Translations under genes and position numbers: made by a program
The notes under the pieces: generated by a model
Seen by the model: the letters and a program-made list of their open reading frames with translations, nothing else
What the model was told of the DNA's origin: nothing
The model's database searches: none
Source: Norana najaformis
Taxonomy: Eukaryota; Annelida; Clitellata; Crassiclitellata; Hormogastridae
Direction: 5' to 3'
DNA length: 64,000 nucleotides
Assembly: GCA_964023275.1 (NCBI GenBank)
Contig: OZ029928.1
Coordinates: forward strand, 1,178,001 to 1,242,000
Part shown: positions 1 to 10,041 of the stretch, one piece after another
Layout of the letters: every line of letters begins with the position of its first letter
Position numbering within the stretch: position 1 is the first letter of the stretch

Positions 1-38
1 GACCTCATCTGAACCGACGGCCTGCTGCCTGTGATGTT

Positions 39-1022
39 ATGCTACGCCAGGATAACATCACTGGTCAGATGTTCAACTGGATTCGGAATTTCCTGATCGA
101 CAGAAAGATCCGTGTTCGCGTCGGAACAGCGATGTCCGATCTCTTCCTCATGGAAAACGGATCGCCGCAAGGCAGTGTCATCAGCCATGTGTTGTTCATT
201 ATCATGATGAACGACATCCCGGATCCAAAGAACGACGTCAAGCTTTCACTGTACCCAGACGACAGAGCCATCTGGCGAGCAGGGCCGAATCCGGAGGTGA
301 ACCAACGATATCTGCAGTCCTACCTCGATCAACTGAAGATATTCTTTGACGAGTGGGGCTTCAAGGTGTCCACAGCTAAGAGTTGCCGTGGAATTTTTTC
401 GCTGCGGAACAACCTCAGCTCACCTATCGCTGAAGCTCGGGGCTTCCATCCTGAGCTACGAGAAGACTGTGAAGTTTCTGGGTGTGATCTTTGACCGCAT
501 CTCACCTGCTTGGATCACATACGGTACGTGGCCGATCGCTGCAAGAAGCCCTTCAACTTGATGCGCGCTATTGCAGGATCGCACTGGGAGGCGTCGAAAT
601 ACACACTCCTGATGGTTTATTGAGCCTTGATACGCTCCATCATCGACTACGGCTTCATTGCCTACGAAAGTGCCACGACGAACGTGAAGAAAACGCTCGA
701 CACTATCCAGTGCAAAGCGTTGACTATAGCCACCGGAGCACTTCGAGGAACAAGTTTGGCCGCCCTTCAGGTCGACTGCGGCGAAATGCCGCTACACCTC
801 CGGCGCAAGCAGCAGATAATGGAGTACATCATGAAGATAAACGCCATCCCGGATCACCCGACACAAGTCGTCTCCAGCGGATGGAAGCTGAAAGCAGTAA
901 AGCGCGACACGGATCCCATCCGAATCAAGGCGAGACAGATCGACGCAGAAGTAGCCCCCCGACGATTTCTCTGCTCACTTGCTCTACTCGACCACCGCGA
1001 CAACTTTACTCATCCATCATAG
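39..1022 (+). pseudogene. Reverse-transcriptase remnant, I/Jockey-group non-LTR retrotransposon
   Basis: Partial reverse transcriptase cut by the window start and broken by frameshifts: readable pieces lie at 39-494 and 627-1022 in different frames. The first piece carries the RT motif B (GSPQGSV) followed by a degenerate motif C reading YPDD where YADD or YMDD is usual, so the catalytic box is altered. The second piece resembles the thumb and linker region of insect- and tick-type non-LTR elements. It continues into an RNase H domain just downstream, which places it in the I/Jockey/R1 assemblage rather than CR1/L2. It is a dead fragment; the exact clade is not resolved by eye. Confidence 0.75.
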
Positions 1023-1030
1023 ATACCACC

Positions 1031-1956
1031 ATGGAGGAGAAGTTCAAACCTGCCGACATCCTTTCCAGAGCGAGAGCCATGGCTGAAGGTCACATCCAAA
1101 CCTATGACGGGCGAGTGGCTGTCTATACGGATGGGTCAAAGACCACCGCAGGTAAAGTATCATGCTCTTTTTATGTGCCCTCTCTTGACCACCATGGAAG
1201 CTACCGGATGAGTGACGGCTCATCAGTTCTAGCGGCAGAAATGATGGCCATACAGAGGACAGTAGAATGGGCCACCAGCGCTAACATACCTCATGTTGTC
1301 GTCTTTTCAGATTCTCTGCAAGCGACGGAGAACCTGGAACGACATAAATCTGCGTCCGGACCGCAGCATCTCGTGGACCTGATGCACGCATTGGATGACT
1401 ACGGTCAACGCATTCAGTCGCCTGCAACGATCGTCTGGATCCCCGGTCATCTGGGCATCGCAGGGAACGAGACTGCAGACGGTCTGTGCAGAGAAATCGT
1501 ACCAGCGTCGATCTCCCGACCTACCGAGAATTCCGAGAAGCTCGACACATTTACAGAGACCACTTCCTCCGACACTGGCAAGCAGAATGGTCCGCCTCGG
1601 CCACAGGCTCAGGCTATCGGGTCATTGAGCCGAATGTGGGCCTTGCTCGAAAATACAGCGACCGAAACCGGAGAAAGGAGATTGTCATCATCAGGCTCCG
1701 TCTAGGCCACTACTGCTTAAACTCACAGTTGAAGCTATGGTATTGGCACGCGACCGAAAACTGCGACGAGTGCAACGTCCAAGAAATCGTTGGCCATTTC
1801 CTAATGGAGTGCCCTGCCCAGGCAGGGCTTCAAGACCAGCTCACTCTGGAGTGTGCACTCAGGAGATGGACTTTCGATCTTCGCACCGCCCTTAGTCAAA
1901 CCAGCTGCTTAGATATCATCTACAAATGGCTGAAGGCATCCGGAAGGAAAATGTGA
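1031..1956 (+). pseudogene. RNase H domain and C-terminal zinc motif of the same non-LTR element
   Basis: Continuation of the element at the window start. The translation shows the RNase H catalytic blocks in order: YTDGSK, LAAEMMAI, FSDSLQA and WIPGHLGIAGNETADGL, i.e. the D-E-D-H/D set. The frame then shifts near 1490, and the rest (1486-1956) holds a CDEC...H...C zinc-like cluster near the end, typical of the C-terminus of RNase H-bearing non-LTR elements. RNase H would have removed template RNA during target-primed reverse transcription. The frameshifts make it non-functional as one polypeptide. Confidence 0.75.
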
Positions 1957-2090
1957 TTACACATCTGACCCGACTAACTCTGGCGGTTCTTGTGCCAACA
2001 AACAAGGAGGATGACCCGGCTAACTCACCTGTCTTGGAATCCATAGTTTAACGCACACCATGTTCTCTGTACTATGTTTTTGTTATGACG

Positions 2091-2400
2091 TCAATCATCT
2101 TGATATGAAGGCGTCGTAAAACAAATGTTATCAAACGCGGTAATTTCAGTCCGGCTTCTGGTTTTGACCCTGTTGGTCGTTCTCTTGTGTTGAGGGGACG
2201 GACTCAGAAGATATTCTTTTGAAGGTGTTTTGAAGTTGATTCTGTCTCCCGCAGTGGATGACATTTTTGTGTGAAGTTGACGCTGTGTCTTGTGAAGATT
2301 CTCCTGTTCGCTGGACCGCTGTGGTCGTTTTTCTGTGTACACGTGAGTCCGAATTTGCTTGTACATATATGCTGTTTAAATTACTGCGGGTGTTTTTACT
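2091..2400 (-). repeat. Dispersed repeat, copy 1 (partner at 14590-14975, opposite strand)
   Basis: The reverse complement aligns by eye with 14590-14975 over roughly 300 bp at about 70% identity, sharing blocks such as AACACCCGCAG, GACAGAATCAACTTCAAAA and CCAACAGGGTCAAAACC. The minus-strand open frame here has no recognisable domain. It may be part of an LTR or another mobile element; its ends were not defined. Confidence 0.6.
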
Positions 2401-2414
2401 TCTGCTAGACTAAC

Positions 2415-2575
2415 GTGCAACAATACACACAGATAGACAAACAGACGGACGGAAAGACAGTTAAGAAGATGGATAGAGATATAAATAGAAAGACGGATGG
2501 ATGGATGGCTGGCTGGGTGGATGGTTTGAGAGATAGACAGACAGACAGACCGACAGAATTTGATGAACTCTTCAA
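2415..2575. repeat. GACA/GATA/GGAT-type microsatellite
   Basis: Imperfect tetranucleotide tracts (GACA, GATA, GGAT, GGCT). The plus-strand open frame is a simple translation of the repeat. A complementary CTGT/CTAT tract lies at 54791-54870, at the matching end of the inverted duplicate block, suggesting that it was duplicated with it. Confidence 0.8.
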
Positions 2576-4120
2576 AACTATTTTTCGATCACCAAAATAA
2601 AATCTTATTAACTTACGAATTTCAGAATCGCTATCGTCAGCAATTATCAGTGTCCCTTATAAATCAAAGAATCAACTGAGCACAACAAACAACTGCCCTA
2701 AAACATATTGGCAACACTGTTTTCAATGCATTTGCAACTGTCTTCTATGCTCCAAAAAGGTCGCGAGTCAGCAAGACATGTCTGGACTTGCCTATTGCAC
2801 TTACAACGTAAGCCCTACCTTTCCTACGCGAGCGCCCATAAATGATAAAATGCGTTCCCGCTGACGTCACACTAACCCATCGCTGCACCTATCAGTTTCA
2901 ACAAAGTGTTGTCAATCGCCCACACACCCAAGCAATTCAAACACCCAGTTAAACATAGACGTTACGTTATGGAAAATTGCAATATGTTTAAAACCTGCTG
3001 GCCAATCTACAGCAAATTCCGATTTGGATTCAAGCCACGTCGAGCTCGATCAATACCTGTGTGTGTGACCGTGATATAGTAGAGTGTTGAAGCCAGCTTA
3101 GCGCCACAATACTTTGAGATCGATATGCGTAAATGGACAACAACGTAATTGGGAGATTATTCGATGTAAAAATAATAATGAGAATAAAGCGGCATTTACA
3201 TAGACCTATTTATCTGACCATTTAGCTTGTGATTTATTTGAAGCTACCTAATCCATTAAGTCCACAGGCCAGCACTACAATCACCAACAGAGTGTTCAAC
3301 TTCATCTGCATTGTCTGAAAACGTTGACAAACAGCTTGCAATTTTAAAATAAATACTAGAATTGCAGCTTCTACTTCTAACGTATTTTCTTTATTTGTAG
3401 ACGCCAACAGGCTTAATTGTACACATAACTCAGTTGACTCATAAGGATGTAACACCCCGAGGATGTAACGAATTCTTTTACCCAGTATTATATATCACAC
3501 ACTGTGGCAAAAGCATCCAATTCAAACACAACTAGACAAATAGGCCTATACATAGGCCTATTTCTCTAGTTTTCGATTGCTCCTACTGAATTAAATGCGT
3601 CACAAAGAAACTGACTAGAGAAGATCTTAAATGTATTTTTCTCTCTTTGCTAAGTAATAATAGTCCTAAATTGGGTAACTTAAGGTAAGCACAGATTTAC
3701 TAAATGCATTTGTCTATAATAATGTAAGATCACATCGCAATTTATGAATGGCAACATTAGGCAAATGACACCAAAGACAGAAACTTAAGCGCCAATACAC
3801 GTGTCCCAGCAAAAAAAGTAACGGTGTCTTTATATTAGTTCTAGACCTAATACATATAATTTATGTTTAATAATATTTTTCGAATTTATTTAGATATTTA
3901 GGCATGAAAGATACGCTTGTTTAATGACCTAATTCTAATGTTTAACTAAAACCATATTATTGCGCTCAAAACAACGTCATTTGGCTGTAAAAAGAACATT
4001 CCTGCCAAGTATTATAAACTTTAAAATAATTTATTTTGTTTTTCAAATGTTTGAACAATCTTTAATTAACCACGCAAGTTTGTTTAAATTCAAGACTAAA
4101 TGTTAGAAAATCGGTAAGAA
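2576..4120 (-). repeat. Signal-peptide block of receptor copy A, inverted relative to copy B
   Basis: The reverse complement of this stretch aligns with about 53110-54800 of copy B through noncoding sequence on both sides of the signal-peptide exon. Shared landmarks include CTCAGTTGATTCTTTGA at the promoter-side end, TGAGTCAACTGAGTTA before the exon, and a GTTTAAATTCAA...CTAAATGTT block at the far end. In copy B the block is co-linear with the Ig exons; here it faces away from them. Outside the 64-nt exon no coding sequence is seen. Confidence 0.8.
3248..3311 (-). CDS. Signal-peptide exon of an Ig-superfamily receptor (copy A, inverted)
   Basis: The minus strand encodes ATG plus 21 codons and one extra base before a GTAGCT splice donor. 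The peptide MQMKLNTLLVIVVLACGLNG has a basic start, a hydrophobic core (LLVIVVLAC) and a small-residue end, a good secretory signal. The phase-1 donor matches the phase-1 acceptors of every Ig exon in the window. The nearest Ig exon (D1 at 6279) is on the opposite strand, so either a local inversion separated this exon from its gene or it serves a gene lying before the window. Copy B has its counterpart at 53904-53963. The start is the first of two ATGs six bases apart. Confidence 0.65.
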
Positions 4121-5249
4121 AATGGTGTTATGTGTAAAACTCGGTCATGTGTTGAATTACAGTGAGTCCAAGAATTAGATGCTAGCAAAACCTAAGACAA
4201 GCGCCAAATCAATGTGGTAATAACGTTAGCATCATTACTCATACTGAGGTGCGTGGGTATTATTGTCTCGTGACTTGAGCGTATAGGCTGCGCGTTGTGC
4301 AAAGAAGATCAGGAAACTCAACTCGTTTAGCATATTGCTGCCTTGGCAATCACACGTGTAGGCCTACTGCTCTATGTGGTTGGTATCGCCTTCATATCAA
4401 CTTGCGCTTAGATTGCGGACGTAAGGATCAACCGTTCGCGATTGAGAAACGTCACGATAAGGAGGACTGAAACAACTGATACGCTTTAATTATATTATTC
4501 CTTCATACAAAATATATGCAAATGAAATCTTCATTTGATTCACTATTTTACACACGTCTACTTCTATTTACAGCAGGTAAGTTACAGTGTCTAAGCGACT
4601 ACAATATGTCAGCATTTCTTAATACCAGTATGCCATGTTAGTGACTAAAATTAAGATAAAGTAGCTAATTACATGATGCATTTATTTTTCACCTACACAA
4701 CAGTAGCTTTCGCCTACAGATTAAAGTTTTCAAACATTACTTCAGTAAGAGAGGAACACATTTGAGAGGATCCCTTAAAGGAGCTACATATATTCTAGAT
4801 CACTAACTAACTATAACAAAGATGATCCTGGTAACTAGTTAAGGCTTTGAAGCGTTTCTACGAGTGCAATTGGCGAAAGCATTTATAAAAAGTGTTGCTA
4901 GTAGAACACTTGTGCGTTTGGCGCTCAAAATGCAACGTTTTATCACGAAAGTGTGAAATTTGTTGTATTTTCTGTGTGGAACTAAGCGATCTATTGAGGA
5001 TTCATCTAAAACAAGCACAGACAACTTCATTCGCCCTGTATTTCGCCTAGCATCGAAAACTTGAACAGCTGGATGACGTCAAATTGTTTTCAGCTAAACA
5101 GGGTGCGCGAAAACAGCTTCACAAACTTTTAGGTAGCTAGATCGAACTGGATGGTTCGACGGTAAAGCTGTCAGTTTAAGCTACGTGTCTCGGAGATATA
5201 CTTCACCGGGAACTATTGTGATTATTATTTTCATTTGTACCACACATAA
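4121..5249. other. No gene seen
   Basis: AT-rich intronic or intergenic sequence. Short open frames on both strands show no domain or composition bias. No repeat partner was found within the window. Confidence 0.6.
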
Positions 5250-5878
5250 GTAACCTATATGCCCGCTGACCTACATGCACGCTGCTTCTACCATATTCTT
5301 CAGCTGTGTACCGTTCGGCGTATACTTACACTAATTGTTCCCAAGACGCTCGTCTATGCTTTCATCACAAGTCTCCTCAACAACTGTTACAGTGTTCTGT
5401 TTGGCATTGCCACAATAGGTAATAAAGTTACAGTCCGTTCTCAATGCCGTTGCACGTTTAATCATCTGTAAGCGGTAGTGCGACCATATCACTGAAATTC
5501 TGCGTGATGAACTCCAGTGGCTCCGCATTAGCAATCGAATAAAATACAAGACTGGGTTGCCCGTCTGCACCTCCCTTCACCATCTGGCCCCAGACTACCA
5601 CATTAAATTATGCGCGCCGCTCTCTTCACAACCGGCGTCACTTGCGCTGTACAACTCGTGGCGACCTCCACATTCCAGCAACGAGAACTAGACTCGGAGT
5701 TTCGCAGTTGCAGGACCATCTGTCTGAAATAGCTCATCTCCTGGCATCCTTTACCACAAGCAGTCAATCGATCAATTTAGGATACCACTTAAAACTGCAA
5801 TGCTCCTGCAAGCCTATCAACGTGATTCAACGATTAAGTGACAGGACAGTCCAGGCTGTAATGGCCGTGAAACATTAG
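5250..5878 (+). pseudogene. CR1/L2-like RT C-terminal fragment
   Basis: Broken plus-strand reading resembling the C-terminal part of CR1/L2-group non-LTR retrotransposons: a conserved cysteine/tyrosine block followed by TLVYAFITSLLNNCYSVLFG (family form close to TLVHAF...DYCNSLLYG), then ILRDELQW, then LAPDYHIKLC and a WRPPHSSNEN-like end. Frames change at about 5470 and 5640. It is an intronic relic between the inverted signal-peptide exon and D1. Confidence 0.7.
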
Positions 5879-6278
5879 CATCATCATCAGCAAATAATAA
5901 TTACAAAATTCTCGTCGGATATATTATTTCTTTCATTACCTTAAATACGAATCGGACCAAAAAATTACATGCATACTTACATTTATTTATTCCTGTGAAA
6001 ATTGGTTTGTCTTAAATGTTGTTTCTTTGCAAAGGCTACAAAGAAGCTAAATTCATTTCCATTGTGTTGCTCTACATAAATAAATCAAACTTAATATTAT
6101 CATTAATATTTATAGCAATTTTTTAATACTATTGTCGTTCGATATTAAACTACAACATGTTTACCTATTAAGTTGTTTTACTTGAACACACAGATCTGTA
6201 ACTCAGATTGTTCTTTTGCCCCAATAAACGTCAAAGAAGCTAATATAATTGCTAAAGTGGACATTGTGTTTTTCTTAG

Positions 6279-6602
6279 GTGTCAATGGAGTGATAACAGA
6301 TCCACCACTGAATACAGTTGCTGAAGTTGGAGGTCAGGCAATATTAACTTGTACATCAAGTACAACTCTACAGAACTGGGCGTTTTCGGCAAAACGGGAA
6401 GACCTCGGGACAACTTCAGCTCAAAACATTGCAATTAACTGCGTGGTTGAGCCTGGATTTGCAACTCACTATGAAGTTGATCGACCAGGAGGTAGCAGCA
6501 ATGCATGCAATCTGATTGTCAAAGATACGAATATGCAACAAGCAGGAGTATACACGTGCTCAGACACTGTTTATGGACCGTCTGCAATACTTACAGTAAT
6601 AG
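6279..6602 (+). CDS. Ig V-like domain exon D1, receptor copy A
   Basis: A 324-nt exon, phase 1 at both ends, acceptor TTTTTCTTAG before it and donor GTAGGT after it. It encodes about 108 residues starting VNGVITDPPLNTVAEVG, with the first Ig cysteine in AILTC, a tryptophan (QNWAF), and the V-set style end QQAGVYTC (usually D/A-x-G-x-Y-x-C). Two extra cysteines (INC and NAC) could form a second disulfide. It is probably the outermost, ligand-facing domain of a membrane receptor. The paralogous exon at 55380-55703 has the same length and splice phases. The W lies only about 8 residues after the first Cys, shorter than in classical V sets. The family link is inferred from the fold pattern. Confidence 0.8.
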
Positions 6603-8430
6603 GTAGGTTCCAGCACAATATATCCTTAATTAGATGTGCCCAAAGAAAAGGTTCGATTATAAGCTATCAATTAAAAACATAACATTGCTTTTGAAATTAT
6701 TGTTGAATATTTGGCGCACATATCTGGTGCGTGAGTTTATTTTGAAGTCCTGGAAAAACATTTTCAACGATCAATTTGAAACTACTACTCTTAGTCGATG
6801 TTGCAATCTACTGTACTAAATAGACTAGAGATTGATTGTACTGTAATTTGAGATTTCGTTACGGGTGGTGTTGTGTTATTGCGTTTTAAATCCATCAACT
6901 CTATTGTCGCCCGATTGCGGCCACGTGGCTTCACAGGGTCAATTGTTACTCGAAAGATGGACTGCTTGTGCTATCAGTTCGGCTGAGCCAATACCTGTCG
7001 AACTTGATAGGTTATGGTCTATTAAAAATAAGGAGTTCAACCTGCAGCATCTCAGGCTTGAAGCAGAAGGCTCCATGACTTGTCCTTTTCGTCGGCATTC
7101 TTAATGTTCGCTCGCTCTGGATCAAATCTTTCTCGTTGCAGGAATTAATCAATTCCTCTGGATTCGATATTTTCCGCGCTGCTGAAACTTGACACGAAGC
7201 CAGCAACTCTCCATCCGTTATCCTGCAACACCTGATGCTTACTCTACGTTGACTAGCCGCGCCTCTCGGCCAAGAAGAGAGCCCTCTGCATTATATTCCA
7301 TCACAAAAATCTTCACATTATCAAACGTGAAATAGGAGATTTTGCCCCTAGCACTTTGAATCTCTGCCTTCTTATCACATGTGGATTACAATTACAATCG
7401 ACACGATTTACAGATATGGTTGTGAAAGAACCTACTTTCTTCAGTGACAACATCTACTTTCTTGAGTGACTTCTTAGTGTTCCTATCTCATCTGTCTGTG
7501 CTCCGTCGTCCTAAAAAGTTACTCGATGACCTAATTTACACTGATCTTCCGTACACTACCGCTATCAACTAGCTTCTTGTTATTTTTTTCTTTTGTATAG
7601 CACGTAACGGCAGTAACCTTTTTACTAGCGCCTTATGTGGCCGCAGACATTCGCATACGTAGAACTCGTGTGTTTTCCGTTCTACTTCTTACGTAGCTTG
7701 CACTCAGCTCTACTTTGTAATATAGTTTGGTATTTGGACGCTCGTCAGCCTGTGATGTGCTGGGTTTTTTCTTAGTTCGTACTATATTTCAGTGTGTTTT
7801 ACGAATGTATTATGGAGATAAGCGAGGATTTGAGGCGTACAAAGTATAGGCTTACTAGCCTGGTTAGCTACACGTGTAGGCTCTACGTCAAGGCGCCTTT
7901 GAGCGTGAGGATGCCGATATTCGCATCCCGGTCGTGGCTTATTTCAGAGGTTTCAATCTCGGGCTAGCACGGGGACCTTAAATGGCGTGGCGTCCATTCA
8001 AACGGGCAGAGGTGATGAAGGATTTCACCTGATGAATAAATTGAAAATGAGCAGGGTCGAGGCCATACGGTCGCTATTGAAAAACGTGTTCATTTATTTA
8101 TTCACGTGAGAAGCTGATGAATTTGCACTGGCTAAGGCCTTCGTTAACCCGGAGTAACGGCGACGGCATCAACTCATTAATAACCGCAAGAGCAAATGTA
8201 CGCGGGTGCAGGGTGTCCAGAGTCGTCGTTTGGTACCGACGTACACCGAGATAAAGGGCACTGGCATTGCCATTATCTCTGGTAATCGCCCTCTACACTG
8301 TTCACCTGAATGTCTTCGACAGACGCCGATCATCGTATCTTATATCAAAGTTCTGGCTCAAATACAAACACGCAGCGAGTCAATCAGCCGCCCAGGCAAC
8401 TCCATTGTGCCACTCTTAATGTGCGCAGTC
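6603..8430 (+). other. Intron with a weak endonuclease-like retroelement relic
   Basis: At 7096-7190 the plus strand reads LNVRSLWIKS...ELINSSGFDIF..AAET, like the start of an apurinic-type endonuclease of CR1/L2 elements (LN.RSL...L..LI...D...LTET). No further domain could be followed, and 7200-8430 shows nothing convincing. Confidence 0.4.
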
Positions 8431-9541
8431 TACCGAAAAAGCTAGAACATTAAAGAAACTTGCAGCAAACTTGGCTATTCCTGTTCTGTGCCTGAATGAA
8501 ACCTGGCTCGACGACAAGTCTGCCAAACTCTGATGACAACAGACACAGGGCTAACAAACAGTGAAGCAGAATAGACCAAGACAGCCCGAGGACAACCTCA
8601 GAATGACATGGAGCGTGAACCACGGTGGGGTTGCCATCTTCCCCCAAACCGACACCCGCTTGACCAAACTGAGCAAGGCAGCCGGTAGTCCTTGGAAAAT
8701 CGTTGTGTACGTGTCATCAGTCAGGGTTCGATGACGTATGTCAAGATCAGAATAATCGTTTTCACAGTGTTAAGAATGAGGCGAACAGATCTAACTGACG
8801 TGCAGAATGGCTCGCAGAGCTGCGGCAGTATCGGCGCACTTTTAAAACAGCAGATGTTCTTATATCTAACTACAGACATTCAGTTCCAAGTGGTCTGCAA
8901 CTGGTGACATTCTGGCGCTCTTCCATTGCGGTCTGAAGAAGCATTAAACGGCCGACCCGCTACACACATGGCTGCTGAGGAAATGTGCTGATATGTTTGT
9001 CCCATTTATCACTCAACTAGTAGATGTTACATTGCAACAGGCTTTCAATATCGCAAGCATTACTCTGCTGCAAAGGTAAGCTGGCCTAGACACTTCAGAT
9101 GTAAGGGAACTGCCATCTCAAATCAGGCTGTTATGTCTAAAATGCTGGAAAGGATAGTGGGCCGGCAACTTGTTACGTACCTCAAAATTAACATGTTTTT
9201 CTTGACATATAGTCGGCCTACCGAGAAGGTCCTTGCAGATGTTCTCTCTGACAAGCTCCTGACAATAGACTTTGGACACGTTTCTTTATCTTCTGGAACA
9301 GTCTGCTGCATTCGACACAGTCCACCACAGCATTTTTCTCCACCGACTACATTTATCTTTAGGCACGTTGTCCAACATGCTAGAGTGGATGGCGTCCCAT
9401 TCAACTGGCAGACAGCAAAGCGTCCACCATGCTGGCTCCAACTATAATCTTGGTCTTGGTTTGACGGGGAATGCTGGAAGTCGAAGGTGTCAACTCGAGA
9501 TGCCTAGATTAAACAACAAGGTAACACCAACATCTCTTTGA
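8431..9541 (+). pseudogene. CR1/L2-like non-LTR retrotransposon fragment (endonuclease and RT)
   Basis: Heavily decayed element. Around 8455-8530 the plus strand reads LAIPVLCLNETWLDD, the endonuclease motif block (..LCLTETWL..), followed by HGGVAIFPQTDTRL near 8620. At 9130-9440 the RT start (SKMLERIVGRQLVTYL) and motif A (QSAAFDTVHHSIFLHRL) appear in two different frames. Several stops and frameshifts separate these blocks, so nothing is expressed as an intact protein. Confidence 0.75.
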
Positions 9542-10041
9542 GGACAAGCGTAACAAATTCATAATTCGACGACTTGGCGATGCACATTTGTAGCAAAAAC
9601 ATCTGGAACATCCTGAACTCTCCACTTCGTCCAGTTCCTCTTTTCTGCCAAACCCGCACATCAGATGAGTTGTTAAATTTTTTCTTGCTAAAGTTAGCAG
9701 TGCTAGATATAGTAGCATTGAAGCTCTCATCCTGGGATATCTACCTTTAATATGACTATTTGGTATTTGGCCGAATATTAGCGGTCGGACCAAATACGAA
9801 CAGTGGTCACGTGACATCCGTTTCATCATATGCGGCTAGCGCTATAGTGAGTGGACTGAAGTGGGTCTCTCATTAACATAACATATGCTGTGGTTGCAGC
9901 CTACTGCCTGGACCGCAGTAACACTGTCAGTATCTCATTCTTTGTGCACAGCGACTGGACGTTAACGTTGAGCCTTTGAGGCTTGAGCAGGTCAATTGTT
10001 ACTATTCGGATTCGTATTCGGCCGAATAGTTGGTCCAATTA

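Noticed and set aside
9509-9829. 106-residue minus-strand ORF
   Set aside because: No motif, no homologous copy in the duplicated segment, and it overlaps CR1/L2 remains; likely chance.
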